This document shows positions 21,535-29,429 of a stretch of 64,000 nucleotides of DNA, in pieces. The stretch is from positions 1 through 64,000 of IMG/VR virus record IMGVR_UViG_3300044799_000048, one strand, 5' to 3'. The stretch's first letter is position 1. Each line of letters opens with the position of its first letter. The notes below the pieces were generated by a model, which worked only from the letters and a program-made list of their open reading frames with translations, had not been told where the DNA came from and did not search any database. A program made the translations under genes and the position numbers. The stretch comes from a virus.

Positions 21535-22544
21535 CTGAAGCGGTTGTACCTTACGGACATGACACGGCACTTATGCCAACCACATTCGACGGCATGATGC
21601 ATCAAGCAGAGGTATTGGTCAAATCTGGATTGTTGCCAACAGAGATCAAGACGGCTGCGGCTGCGGCGGCGATCATGCTGACAGGGCGTGAACTCGGTAT
21701 CCCAACGATGCAATCATTTCGCGGCATCTACGTTGTCAGAGGAAAACCAAGTCTGAGTGCGCAACTAATGGCCGCCCTTATCAGACGTGCTGGTCACGAC
21801 TTTCATGTAGATCAATTGACTGACACATGTTGTCAAATCACCTTCGCTAGGCGTGGCGGAAAACCCTTCGTCCACACATTCACAATAGATGACGCCCAGG
21901 CAGCAGGACTCACTACGGGTACTAGCGCCGAGATGTACCGCAAGTATGCCAAGGCGATGCTATTCAGTCGATGTATGTCTGCTGGCGCTCGCATTGAGAT
22001 GTCCGATGTTATTGCTGGTATGTACACGCCAGAAGAACTAGCCGATCCTAAAGACGTGAGTGTCAATTCAGACGGAGAAGTAGTAGTAACATCTCATATT
22101 ATTGAATCTCAGCAGGTTTTAGAAGAACCAATCCATACCGTTGAGTATAAAGTCATTGAACTGCCAGAAGAACCGGATGACGATGACACCGTATCCGATC
22201 CCTTTGAAGATCGTGGACAACCGCTTCATGTTGATATGACAAAGAATGTAATCACGCCCCCGCATCTTGAACAGGATAAGACGCCAGAGCAGAAGGTAGT
22301 GCTGGATAAGATGACGCTGGTTGGACATCGAAATGAAGTTCTGGCGCTGCTCAGAGAAGCAAAATGGAATTCGTACAAGCAAGCGGGCCATATCGCAAAG
22401 TGGTTTAAGAAGACACAGTTCTCTGAATTGACAGTCGAAGAACTGGTGACGCTAAAGGAACAGATCAGGGAAGATATCGCGGCGCAGAAGAAGCCGAAGG
22501 AAAGTAAGATTCCAGAAGAACTTAAGATGCCGGAGGGACTATAA
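21531..22544 (+). CDS. RecT-like single-strand annealing protein
   Basis: A 337-residue protein. Residues 20-175 contain SGLLPTEIKTAAAAAAIMLT, GRELGIPTMQSFRGIYVV, GKPSLSAQLMAALIRRAGHD and MYRKYAKAMLFSRCMSAGAR, which match the RecT-type recombinase family widespread in phages. The C-terminal 150 residues are acidic and Lys-rich and variable. It anneals complementary single strands during recombination and replication. It is translationally coupled to SSB. Confidence 0.75.
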   Translation: MTEAVVPYGHDTALMPTTFDGMMHQAEVLVKSGLLPTEIKTAAAAAAIMLTGRELGIPTMQSFRGIYVVRGKPSLSAQLMAALIRRAGHDFHVDQLTDTCCQITFARRGGKPFVHTFTIDDAQAAGLTTGTSAEMYRKYAKAMLFSRCMSAGARIEMSDVIAGMYTPEELADPKDVSVNSDGEVVVTSHIIESQQVLEEPIHTVEYKVIELPEEPDDDDTVSDPFEDRGQPLHVDMTKNVITPPHLEQDKTPEQKVVLDKMTLVGHRNEVLALLREAKWNSYKQAGHIAKWFKKTQFSELTVEELVTLKEQIREDIAAQKKPKESKIPEELKMPEGL

Positions 22545-22906
22545 TGTTTCAACGAGTTTCGATAATTGGACACCTCGGTGCAGATCCCACGATGAAGTAC
22601 ACTGAGGATGGAACACCTGTTACAAGTTTTTCGGTTGCGACTAGCGAAACCTGGAAGAAGGACGGGGAGAAAAAGCAACGTACAACATGGTTTAGAATCC
22701 AGGCATGGGAAAAGTTGGCCGAACCCGTAAACGAATACCTACACAAGGGATCGAAGGTGTTTGTTGAAGGTGTCCTAACACCCGACCCAGAGACGGGCAG
22801 CCCTAGGATGTGGGAGAAGGACGGCGTAGCACATACGTCTTATGAACTCAGGGCGCAGACAGTTAAGTTCTTAGACAGTAGACAGGAGACACAAGATGGC
22901 GAATAA
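22544..22906 (+). CDS. ssb: single-stranded DNA-binding protein
   Basis: A 120-residue OB-fold protein. FQRVSIIGHLGADPTMKYTE, VTSFSVATSE and TTWFRIQAWEKLAEPVNEYL are the standard bacterial SSB core. The C-terminus (QETQDGE) lacks the usual DDDIPF-type tip that recruits partner proteins, as in some phage SSBs. It overlaps the RecT-like gene and the next gene. Confidence 0.95.
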   Translation: MFQRVSIIGHLGADPTMKYTEDGTPVTSFSVATSETWKKDGEKKQRTTWFRIQAWEKLAEPVNEYLHKGSKVFVEGVLTPDPETGSPRMWEKDGVAHTSYELRAQTVKFLDSRQETQDGE

Positions 22907-23156
22907 GGTGAAACGGGTTGAAGTTGAGGGTGGCGTATATTCATCGAGGTACACTTATATAATCTGGTTTGATGAGAAGTATGTTGACAAGGTTAAGGCG
23001 GTTGAAGGTGTGTCTAAAATATATGCGTCGCTTTTAAGCGAACGCTACTTCATTGACATTAACCATCTCTATAATCCGCTTGAAGTGATGTTAGAGATTC
23101 AATCGGTTGTCACTGACAGCAACATTGTTCTTGACCCGAAGGATGCAGAAGAGTAA
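22896..23156 (+). CDS. hypothetical protein
   Basis: An 86-residue protein (MANKVKRVEVEGGVYSSRY start), overlapping ssb by 11 bases. Ferredoxin-like alternation of strands and helices is plausible. No recognised family. The gap 23157-23481 holds the tRNA-like RNA and hairpins. Confidence 0.55.
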   Translation: MANKVKRVEVEGGVYSSRYTYIIWFDEKYVDKVKAVEGVSKIYASLLSERYFIDINHLYNPLEVMLEIQSVVTDSNIVLDPKDAEE

Positions 23157-23213
23157 CGTGCGATTCCGTTCGTGACCATAAGGATTGTTGCAACTTTGAC
23201 GGCGGAATGGCGT

Positions 23214-23285
23214 GGGGACGTAGCTTAAGTATGGTAAGAGCCGTCGGCGTGCTGATAGGTGCGGATTCGAGTTCCGCCGTCCCCA
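23214..23285 (+). tRNA. tRNA-like RNA with shortened anticodon loop
   Basis: A 72-base element. Acceptor stem GGGGACG / CGTCCCC is perfect, the D-arm GCTT / GAGC is normal, and the T-arm GCGGA-TTCGAGT-TCCGC is perfect. The anticodon region is only 19 bases; the best fold is stem GTCGG / CTGAT (two G-U pairs) with a 4-base loop CGTG, so no 7-base loop and no readable anticodon. It may be a decoy or mimic rather than a decoding tRNA. Confidence 0.6.
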
Positions 23286-23312
23286 TTTGCCACCATCTTA
23301 GATGGTGAGTAT

Positions 23313-23457
23313 GCCCTTCCCAATAAGGGCCAAGTTTATTGGGACTGTTCGCTAAGGGTTGTCAGCCACTATCGGTAGGACGCGTTGGCGTAGGGGAACG
23401 CAACGTAAGCGGGTAGATAGAACAATGGGGGCTGCGTTAGTAGGTAGCACAGCCCCC
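23313..23457 (+). other. structured intergenic region with competing hairpins
   Basis: GCCCTT / AAGGGC (23313-23330) and CCCAATAA / TTATTGGG (23319-23343) cannot form together. A third hairpin GGGGGCTG / CAGCCCCC (23427-23457) precedes the next gene. This suggests an RNA leader or attenuator between the tRNA-like RNA and 23482. No T-run follows. Confidence 0.35.
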
Positions 23458-23481
23458 TACATAACTAGAAAGGATTAAAAA

Positions 23482-23784
23482 ATGAAAAAGTGTCTTGAAG
23501 TGCTGGTCATGCTTGTGGTCTTGTCGATGGTGTTCCCCTTTGTGCTTTATGCACAGGGGCCAATCTGGGAAGAGCACCTCATCGTAGCAGACATGGTGAA
23601 TTACCAAATCGTTATCGACCGCTTGGAAACCGCCGGGTGGTCATGGACAGGGCTTATGGAACAGACACCTGCAGGACATATTGTCTTTGTCGTGGGTGCT
23701 TGGGTAATACGTGCAGTGAACTCAGTTCCTATTATCCTGCCTGTTCCGTATTGGCAATTTCAGAATAGGCAACCAGACGTTTGA
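23482..23784 (+). CDS. secreted or membrane-anchored hypothetical protein
   Basis: A 100-residue protein with a signal peptide or anchor: MKK, 19 hydrophobic residues and LYAQG, a likely cleavage site. The rest is a small domain with a second hydrophobic segment (GHIVFVVGAWVIRAVNSVPIIL). GAAAGGAT precedes the ATG. Similar in design to the secreted protein at 13656. Confidence 0.55.
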   Translation: MKKCLEVLVMLVVLSMVFPFVLYAQGPIWEEHLIVADMVNYQIVIDRLETAGWSWTGLMEQTPAGHIVFVVGAWVIRAVNSVPIILPVPYWQFQNRQPDV

Positions 23785-23798
23785 ACTACTAGACAATA

Positions 23799-23872
23799 GC
23801 CTACGTAGCTCAATTGGTAGTAGCGCCGCCTTTGTAACGCGGAGGTTGACCGTTCAAATCGGTCCGTAGGCT
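23799..23872 (+). tRNA. tRNA-Thr(UGU)
   Basis: Acceptor GCCTACG / CGTAGGC is perfect; the T-arm GACCG-TTCAAAT-CGGTC is perfect; the D-arm has three pairs plus one mismatch and contains GG. The anticodon stem CCGC / GCGG surrounds CTTTGTAAC, giving anticodon TGT after T33. Discriminator T, and no encoded CCA. It reads ACA codons. Confidence 0.85.
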
Positions 23873-23903
23873 CTAATCTAGACTCAATAAGTAGGAGGAT
23901 ACC

Positions 23904-24098
23904 ATGAAATTTACAGAAATCATTGCTCGGCTAATAATTGCGTTTGTTGTTATCGGTGTGACGGCGGGTGAAGTGTTAGTATTTTTGGATAATATTAAAA
24001 AAGAGGGGATCGTTTTTGCTATAATGGTTCCAATTTTAACACTTATATGCCTTATTCTTATTCTTCTTGGTATTTTATGGGCACTAAAAAACTTGTAG
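23904..24098 (+). CDS. small two-span membrane protein
   Basis: A 64-residue protein with two hydrophobic segments (residues about 7-28 and 36-62) joined by a short charged loop (DNIKKEG). GGAGGAT precedes the ATG. A holin-like size, but far from the lysis genes. Role unknown. Confidence 0.55.
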   Translation: MKFTEIIARLIIAFVVIGVTAGEVLVFLDNIKKEGIVFAIMVPILTLICLILILLGILWALKNL

Positions 24099-24108
24099 GA
24101 GGTACACC

Positions 24109-24279
24109 ATGGACGATAAAGGGGAGGAGCGCCTTGATAAGATCATCTGGAAATTCTATGACAATGATGAGGTCTTGGATTTAGAAGACACTAGATTTCT
24201 AATTGACCTGTGTGTATGGCAGAATGGATACATTGAGGGACTGAAATCGCGCATTAAAGATTGGGGGGTTACACTATGA
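24109..24279 (+). CDS. small hypothetical protein
   Basis: A 56-residue acidic helical protein (MDDKGEERLDKIIW start) preceded by AGGAGG. Its TGA overlaps the next ATG. No recognised domain. Confidence 0.55.
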   Translation: MDDKGEERLDKIIWKFYDNDEVLDLEDTRFLIDLCVWQNGYIEGLKSRIKDWGVTL

Positions 24280-24443
24280 AAACTTGGGCGGGAGTATTCA
24301 TACTCATGTGTTTTATTCTAACGGGTGCGTTGTGTATCGTTTATATGAAGAACGGAGACATCATTTCCGTTGCGCTTGGATTATCTTGTGGTACTAGCGT
24401 AATGATTGTGCTTAGATGGCTAGAGGAGGAATGGAAATGGTAA
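24276..24443 (+). CDS. small two-span membrane protein
   Basis: A 55-residue protein (MKTWAGVFILMCFILTG start) with two hydrophobic segments and an acidic C-terminus (LEEEWKW). Coupled by ATGA to the previous gene and overlapping the next. Function unknown. Confidence 0.55.
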   Translation: MKTWAGVFILMCFILTGALCIVYMKNGDIISVALGLSCGTSVMIVLRWLEEEWKW

Positions 24444-24877
24444 GGCAAGGGTTCTCGAAGTTGACTGAAGACATCGAACGCCAGCAGAATGCTATGTTCC
24501 GAGACGCGTTAGTCGGAACTATGATGGAGCGCGAAGCAACTGCATCAGTTGCACTTTCGCATGATCCTAACTGCCAAACGACGTACGCAGAAGACGCCAT
24601 TGCTCACAAAGAGTGGGTTGGAAAAGATGACGAGTACCGGAAGTGCTCAATCATCGAGTTGCCGAATCTGGGCGCGGTGTTTCGAGTCTCAGATGAAGAG
24701 GGCGGATTTATTGAGGGTGGATTAGGCATTGTGAACCTTGACGACTACGAGATTAATAAGGTTGCAGAACTAACGTATTATGACGTAGAAGGTGTTGTTT
24801 ATGTGAGGTATCGGTTTCCTGATGACAACGTTTACACATTCTTCTCGACCAATGATAGATGGATCGTATGGCAGTGA
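24437..24877 (+). CDS. hypothetical protein
   Basis: A 146-residue protein; the ATG at 24437 lies seven bases after GGAGG, whereas the ATG at 24431 is too close. Helical N-terminus, then a beta-rich acidic domain (AVFRVSDEEGGFIEGG; YYDVEGVVYVRYRF). No recognised family. Confidence 0.6.
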   Translation: MVRQGFSKLTEDIERQQNAMFRDALVGTMMEREATASVALSHDPNCQTTYAEDAIAHKEWVGKDDEYRKCSIIELPNLGAVFRVSDEEGGFIEGGLGIVNLDDYEINKVAELTYYDVEGVVYVRYRFPDDNVYTFFSTNDRWIVWQ

Positions 24878-25428
24878 AAGAACCTAAACCACGCGAGCGC
24901 AACCCCATCTTGGATGCGTGGCACGATACAATGGGAACGTGGCCCAACACAGTTCAGAGACAAGAGTTGGAAACACTTATTACAGACATCCCCTTATTCA
25001 AGGAATGCCTGAGGGTGTGGAGACTGCGTGGATTTAGCCCGATGAATGCAACCGGCGTCATAGAGTGGTACAAAGCAGGTGGGCCACCAAAACACAACGG
25101 AAAAGTTACTGTACAGTCTGACTATGGTGCTGATGTATGCCCGCAATGTCATCGCAGCCCGTGTCACTGCGACGGTGTAGATACACGTTCTGACGATGTT
25201 GCGCTCATAAACGCATGGCAATATAAACGCTATGAGTTGCAAACAGCGGGTATTATGCCGTTCTTTGAGGGCGCTAAACCCATCGGACGCGATGCTGATG
25301 GTCGCCTAATCATTGTACCAACTGATACCATGCGCGAGAAGATGACGAATACGCATCCATCTATGTCGGGTCGCATCGCGAATATCTTGAGGACCGCGCA
25401 AGAGATGGGCGTTATTGTGGGAGGATGA
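24868..25428 (+). CDS. hypothetical protein with zinc knuckle, possible replication factor
   Basis: A 186-residue protein. Residues 10-75 are helical (PILDAWHDTMGTWPNTVQRQ ... WYKAGGP), reminiscent of DnaD/helicase-loader type helical domains. CPQCHRSPCHC near residue 90 makes a compact metal site. The C-terminal half is helical. The replication link is a guess from operon context and shape. Confidence 0.5.
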   Translation: MAVKEPKPRERNPILDAWHDTMGTWPNTVQRQELETLITDIPLFKECLRVWRLRGFSPMNATGVIEWYKAGGPPKHNGKVTVQSDYGADVCPQCHRSPCHCDGVDTRSDDVALINAWQYKRYELQTAGIMPFFEGAKPIGRDADGRLIIVPTDTMREKMTNTHPSMSGRIANILRTAQEMGVIVGG

Positions 25429-25430
25429 AC

Positions 25431-25646
25431 ATGGAGAAATCAAAGTGGATTAGCGTAGAAAATGAGTTGCCAACTACCAGCGAAGCCATTTTTATTCTAG
25501 ACAAATGCGGCTATCAATGTGTTGGTAGTTTTTATGATGATACGTGGCTAGATTTGATTGGGCCACGTACAAGTGATGGAACCGCAGCAGAGATGGACGA
25601 TGTAACGCACTGGTCGCCTATCGTGTGGCCGGAGGATGAAACATGA
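25431..25646 (+). CDS. DUF551-like protein
   Basis: A 71-residue protein. KWISVENELPTTSEAIFIL at the start and VTHWSPIVWPEDE at the end are the hallmarks of the DUF551 family common in phages and prophages; function unknown. GGAGGATGAAC precedes the ATG at 25431. Overlaps the next start. Confidence 0.8.
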   Translation: MEKSKWISVENELPTTSEAIFILDKCGYQCVGSFYDDTWLDLIGPRTSDGTAAEMDDVTHWSPIVWPEDET

Positions 25647-25918
25647 AGATTTATGGAGTAACGTATCGTAGTGATCCTAAATATTGTGTTACATGGGCAG
25701 GTGTGTTAAACGAGGCAGAATTTGCTATGGCCAGTGGTAAAAGTGTTATTGTTTATGAGTATGAAGTTGATAAAGTTACAGAAGATACTCTATGCAATGC
25801 GCTCTCTGGTAATGAATGGTTTGATAAGAGGATAATAGTAGCAATATTTGAGGCCAATGATGGATGGCGCAAGTACGATTGCCACTTCGATCATACGTAT
25901 CATGGAGATTATCCTTGA
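25643..25918 (+). CDS. hypothetical protein
   Basis: A 91-residue acidic protein (MKIYGVTYRSDPKYCV start), overlapping the DUF551 gene by ATGA. Alpha/beta mix, C-terminal His/Asp/Tyr-rich tail. Function unknown. Confidence 0.55.
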   Translation: MKIYGVTYRSDPKYCVTWAGVLNEAEFAMASGKSVIVYEYEVDKVTEDTLCNALSGNEWFDKRIIVAIFEANDGWRKYDCHFDHTYHGDYP

Positions 25919-26181
25919 TCTACGGCATGGATGACCCCAATAGAATGTGCTGCAATTGTGAATACTATCGGCCTGACATTAATCCCGAGACAAAACGAGT
26001 TAGACCAAGTAGGATAGGAGCCTGCGGATTCAGGATAGAATGGCCCGCTATCCCCGAGGCGTTCCATATCTCGCATTACCGTGACGGAGTATGGCCGGGG
26101 TCAGGTACACACTGTCTTACGTTCAAACTTAAGTTCAAGATGAAGTCTGAAGTTGATACTGATACGCCGAATATGCTCTAA
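25915..26181 (+). CDS. small Cys-containing protein
   Basis: An 88-residue protein if translation starts at the TTG overlapping the previous stop (GGAG seven bases upstream); an ATG at 25927 is the alternative. CCNCEYYRPD, ACGFRIEW and HCLTF give a likely zinc site, similar to the 8985 and 18573 proteins. Last gene before the terminator at 26203. Confidence 0.55.
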   Translation: MIYGMDDPNRMCCNCEYYRPDINPETKRVRPSRIGACGFRIEWPAIPEAFHISHYRDGVWPGSGTHCLTFKLKFKMKSEVDTDTPNML

Positions 26182-26202
26182 CCTCTCGCAGGGTTACGCG
26201 AA

Positions 26203-26242
26203 GAAACCTCGGTATAATCTTCAACCGAGGTTTCTTCTATTT
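26203..26242 (+). terminator. Rho-independent terminator
   Basis: A 10-bp perfect stem GAAACCTCGG / CCGAGGTTTC with a 12-base loop, followed by TTCTATTT. It ends the rightward recombination operon. Confidence 0.85.
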
Positions 26243-26244
26243 AC

Positions 26245-26322
26245 AACGCGGGTTGCGCTAGCCGATACGGTGCTGGCCCCGAGGGGTTTGTTACCAGTTG
26301 CGACTTTCGGTCATCCCGCGTT
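26245..26322. other. tRNA-sized inverted-repeat element
   Basis: AACGCGGG and CCCGCGTT form an 8-bp perfect stem around 62 bases. Inside, GCGC / GTGC fits a D-arm, and GGCCC-CGAG-GGGTT is a hairpin with a 4-base loop, but there is no clear T-arm. The length matches a tRNA. It may be a decayed tRNA or another structured RNA. The rest of 26182-26446 shows only terminators. Confidence 0.3.
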
Positions 26323-26403
26323 ATATCACAAGATGATGGTGCTGTAGAGCCGGTGCAAGATTCCCTTGCGACTCCCATTCTACCCGCTAATGCAGCATCA
26401 TTG

Positions 26404-26439
26404 GATAAAAGCACCTACACTTATACATATCTGTAGGTG
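26404..26439 (-). terminator. Rho-independent terminator of the leftward late operon
   Basis: A perfect 8-bp stem CACCTACA / TGTAGGTG with a 12-base loop, followed on the minus strand by CTTTTAT. It lies just beyond the holin candidate, at the end of the leftward run of late genes. Confidence 0.75.
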
Positions 26440-26446
26440 TATTGTA

Positions 26447-26743
26447 TCAAGACACTGGCAGTTTTGGTTGCGGAACCTTGTCGAGCAGATCATACAGTAT
26501 GCTCGGCCCCACACCGATGAGCAGCGCTGTCAGCGCACGCCCGGCCAGTGGCGCGGCGGTGAACACGGGCAGCGCGTTTAGCCCCGTGGCGACTCCGAGC
26601 GCGGTCCCGATCACCATCGCGGCGTAGAATTTGTAGATATTCGGCCAGGCAAACTGTTTCCACAGTGGCCCGAACACCGCCTCAAAAAGCTTCTCCAAAA
26701 TGATTGCCGCGACGATTGCAGCGGCTAATGCAGCGTAGTCCAT
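26447..26743 (-). CDS. putative holin
   Basis: A 98-residue protein from the ATG preceded by AAAGGAGAA. Three hydrophobic segments can be seen: residues about 4-22, 40-58 and 68-85, with a basic/Pro C-terminus. Size, segments and proximity to the C39-like peptidase support a holin, which would permeabilise the inner membrane. No family motif was recognised. Confidence 0.55.
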   Translation of the reverse strand: MDYAALAAAIVAAIILEKLFEAVFGPLWKQFAWPNIYKFYAAMVIGTALGVATGLNALPVFTAAPLAGRALTALLIGVGPSILYDLLDKVPQPKLPVS

Positions 26744-26756
26744 AGTCTTTCTCCTT

Positions 26757-27338
26757 TCAACTAATTGCTTTCCATACTCCAAAGAACGACCAATGCTGGT
26801 TGTTCGGCATACCAAGCCCGATCAACTTTTCTCCATTTAGTGGATACCAAGAGTAAGGCCCTGGCCCCTCAGACGGTTTCCATGCCTGTCCAGACATTGG
26901 TAGATTAGACCAACCGTCTGCTTCTGGTTGTCTACTTGCCGTGCCGCCATTCTGCATCACAAAGTTCTTGCTCATGATGACAGTACCATTTACATCAAGA
27001 CACATGCCGAAAACATTGTGGTCTCCACCAAGTGTATCCAATTGATATTTCTTCGCAAACGCAGGCGGTTCATCAACGCCAGACCACTGCCCGTTTTTTG
27101 TCAACCATGCCGCAATCAGAACGTACCTCGGCCCTTCTGTAGCATCTACGTGGACGCCAATCTCCGTAAGCCTAGCGTCCCACTCTAGGGGATAACCCGC
27201 AGGCGGCACTACTGGCGGCGGCAACGTGCCGTCTAGTTCTGCGAGGAGCGCGTCAAGTTTACTATTAGTCGCTGTGAGTTTAGCGATGGCAACGTCAATG
27301 ACGACATTGAGTTGTGTCAGTTTGGTCGTGATTGTCAT
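26757..27338 (-). CDS. hypothetical lysis-region protein with beta domain
   Basis: A 193-residue protein. A short helical N-terminus (TKLTQLNVVIDVAIAKLTAT, coiled-coil-like), a Pro linker (PPPVVPP), and a Trp/Gly-rich beta domain with repeated aromatic motifs (WLTKNGQWSG, HWSFFGVWKA). The arrangement could be a carbohydrate- or wall-binding protein. This is inferred from composition. Confidence 0.5.
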   Translation of the reverse strand: MTITTKLTQLNVVIDVAIAKLTATNSKLDALLAELDGTLPPPVVPPAGYPLEWDARLTEIGVHVDATEGPRYVLIAAWLTKNGQWSGVDEPPAFAKKYQLDTLGGDHNVFGMCLDVNGTVIMSKNFVMQNGGTASRQPEADGWSNLPMSGQAWKPSEGPGPYSWYPLNGEKLIGLGMPNNQHWSFFGVWKAIS

Positions 27339-27511
27339 TCTTCTTCTCCTTCGCGATCTACCACCTTGTTGATAAGGTCTTGCAAGCACCTGATAACGTA
27401 GTCCAAGTCAAACGAATCTTCACGCATTTCTTTTTGCATAATATGGTCTATCTTATACAATTCGCTCTGCATTATCTTTCTAGCGCAACGAAGCATCTCT
27501 ACGTCTAGCAT
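27335..27511 (-). CDS. small helical protein, paralogue 1
   Basis: A 58-residue protein (MLDVEMLRCARKIMQSELYK start). Its stop overlaps the next start by four bases. It resembles the upstream 56-residue protein at 27505 in starting M(L/I)DV, in length and in helix pattern. Function unknown. Confidence 0.5.
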   Translation of the reverse strand: MLDVEMLRCARKIMQSELYKIDHIMQKEMREDSFDLDYVIRCLQDLINKVVDREGEEE

Positions 27512-27675
27512 TGGTTATTCTCCTCTAACTCCTTAATAAAATCGTCTATTTGTATCATAATATAATTCAGCACAAAACCATTGTGGAACGAACCCTGTGG
27601 ATCAGAATTGTTGTTTTTGTCAAATTCATCTTGCAATATTAATCGTGCTTCTAACAATTTGTTTACGTCTATCAT
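27505..27675 (-). CDS. small helical protein, paralogue 2
   Basis: A 56-residue protein (MIDVNKLLEARLILQDEFDK start) behind AAGGAGAA, related to 27335-27511. It overlaps that gene by seven bases. Function unknown. Confidence 0.5.
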   Translation of the reverse strand: MIDVNKLLEARLILQDEFDKNNNSDPQGSFHNGFVLNYIMIQIDDFIKELEENNQC

Positions 27676-27715
27676 TGGTTTTTCTCCTTGTAATAGTTTG
27701 AGTTAAGATGAACTG

Positions 27716-28213
27716 TTACAGTTTCGAGTAAACAGCCCACCCAAGTATCGTGAGGGCTGGTCTCAGCATTGCTTTCATGTATCCGTTTTGTGGGTCTACA
27801 CATGTGAATTTGCCAAAGTATGTCTCACTTGGGGGGAGCAATACAACCCAGTGCTCTTGGGTAATCCTACCCTTCCAAGTGTCGACTCTAGTAATAATCG
27901 GTAGTCCCCTGTCTCTATAATCCTTGATGTCTGTTTCTACGGGTGCTTCCCACGTAGGACACTCAGCAAGAATCTCCAACTTCATTCCGTATATCTCACT
28001 GATAGCCGCCCAGATCAGCAAGTTGCTAGAGGCATATCCGTGAGTATAGGTAAGAATCGCGTTAAGTTCAGCAGGGTTCCACTCAATACCGCCAACGTAG
28101 TCACCCACTATTGCCGCACAAGTCAAGAGGCAACCCGATTCCCCAATTGTCGTATCAGATGTACCTAAACGGCGGGACTTCCAATTACCATTGTTTTGCG
28201 AATAGAGTTTCAT
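27716..28213 (-). CDS. C39-like cysteine peptidase, candidate endolysin
   Basis: A 165-residue protein. GESGCLLTCAA contains the likely nucleophile C28 after a Gly-Asn-Trp start; EHWVVL supplies H121, and VDPQNGY supplies D140, the order of the papain-like C39 family. Such domains cut peptide bridges of peptidoglycan in phage endolysins. No signal peptide is seen, so release would need a holin such as 26447-26743. Confidence 0.65.
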   Translation of the reverse strand: MKLYSQNNGNWKSRRLGTSDTTIGESGCLLTCAAIVGDYVGGIEWNPAELNAILTYTHGYASSNLLIWAAISEIYGMKLEILAECPTWEAPVETDIKDYRDRGLPIITRVDTWKGRITQEHWVVLLPPSETYFGKFTCVDPQNGYMKAMLRPALTILGWAVYSKL

Positions 28214-28214
28214 G

Positions 28215-28568
28215 TTAGTACCATAGATCGAAGAAGTCCTCTACGAGTATCGACAATGCTTGCGGGTACTTCACTTCTGCAAGTTCACCTTTTCCATCAT
28301 CACTCGCGACGAGTTCAAAGAAATGGCGCATCTCATTTAGCCTGAAGTCCCATTCTTCTTCCGTGTAACGTGCTGGGTGTCCAGCATATAACACTGGAAG
28401 TCCATTCGCAAGAACTCGTGACACGTAAATATACAACGAGTATGCGTCGTAATCCGAGACGCCATACCAACCGCGTTGGACGAAGTACCGCAGTTCAGCC
28501 CAGACATAGCCGAATATGCACCACAGGCGTCGCCAGTCCATCCATGCCGTGAATGCTACACGCTTCAT
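28215..28568 (-). CDS. hypothetical protein
   Basis: A 117-residue aromatic-rich protein (MKRVAFTAWMDWRRLWCIFG start), without an obvious signal peptide. It lies between the C39-like peptidase and the phosphoesterase, with one- and six-base gaps. Function unknown. Confidence 0.5.
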   Translation of the reverse strand: MKRVAFTAWMDWRRLWCIFGYVWAELRYFVQRGWYGVSDYDAYSLYIYVSRVLANGLPVLYAGHPARYTEEEWDFRLNEMRHFFELVASDDGKGELAEVKYPQALSILVEDFFDLWY

Positions 28569-28574
28569 AGATTT

Positions 28575-29393
28575 CTATATCTCCACGTGAATAGGATTAC
28601 TTTCCGCACCAGGGGTTATAGTAATTTTTGCTGTTCCTAAAGAGACAGGCTTAAACCCCTTACGTTCAGCGTAAGTGGTAGCATCATCAAGGGCAGTCTT
28701 AAGAAATGATCCGGTACAGATAGAATACCTAGTCTTAGAAACGATCTTTCCGCTACGATCAGTACCCAAGTATACCGATGGAAAGCAAATTAGTTTATGC
28801 AAATGTCCCATTAGGTACAAATCTGCATCATAAGAAGATGATAGCCGCTCTAACTTGAGAGCTACCCCCCCCATTAAATCTCCGCCCGCCCATCCATGGT
28901 GCAAGAATATTTTGATTGTTGTTGTGCCACCATTATCGCATCTGCGAAACTTTAGATTTACCCACCCCGAAAGACCAATGCGTAAATCATGTCCAGTATT
29001 GAGCGCCTCCAAAACATCAAGATACATATCTGCTGAAAGGTCTTCTTCTACTGCTAACTCATGGTTCCCCAGTGCCATCCCAATACACTTACTACCTATG
29101 GGACTTAGTAGTTGAATTAGCCGATCCCTCTGAATTTTAAGTATGGGGTTACGCCCAAACAACCATGGTGCAAGTGTTGCTTCTTGATGTCTTTTATCGT
29201 GTCGTGATATACAATCTACCATATCTCCGACGCCAATCCACAGACAATTCTTTGTGTTCTTGATGAAGTCAATCTTCTCTTGAAAGAGCTGCTCGTCGCA
29301 GGCCCTTGCCCCTAGGTGAACGTCACCCAGAGGTACGATTGTGAATACGTCTGACCTAGAATCATACTCAATCACTCTCGTGAGAGATCGCAT
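28575..29393 (-). CDS. calcineurin-like metallophosphoesterase
   Basis: A 272-residue protein with the two-metal phosphoesterase motifs in order: D24-x-H26 (GDVHLG), GD at about 56-57 (GVGDMVD), GNHE at 109-112, a His in LHHGW and GHLH near residue 197. It could hydrolyse phosphodiesters in nucleotides, RNA or DNA ends; the substrate is not visible. It is the first gene after the promoter at 29430. Confidence 0.85.
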   Translation of the reverse strand: MRSLTRVIEYDSRSDVFTIVPLGDVHLGARACDEQLFQEKIDFIKNTKNCLWIGVGDMVDCISRHDKRHQEATLAPWLFGRNPILKIQRDRLIQLLSPIGSKCIGMALGNHELAVEEDLSADMYLDVLEALNTGHDLRIGLSGWVNLKFRRCDNGGTTTIKIFLHHGWAGGDLMGGVALKLERLSSSYDADLYLMGHLHKLICFPSVYLGTDRSGKIVSKTRYSICTGSFLKTALDDATTYAERKGFKPVSLGTAKITITPGAESNPIHVEI

Positions 29394-29429
29394 TTATCCT
29401 CTTTCTGCTATGGTTTTCCCTTGGCACAA

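Noticed and set aside
26330-26390. A tRNA with T-arm GCAAG-ATTCC-CTTGC
   Set aside because: The loop has five instead of seven bases and no acceptor, D or anticodon arms could be built around it.
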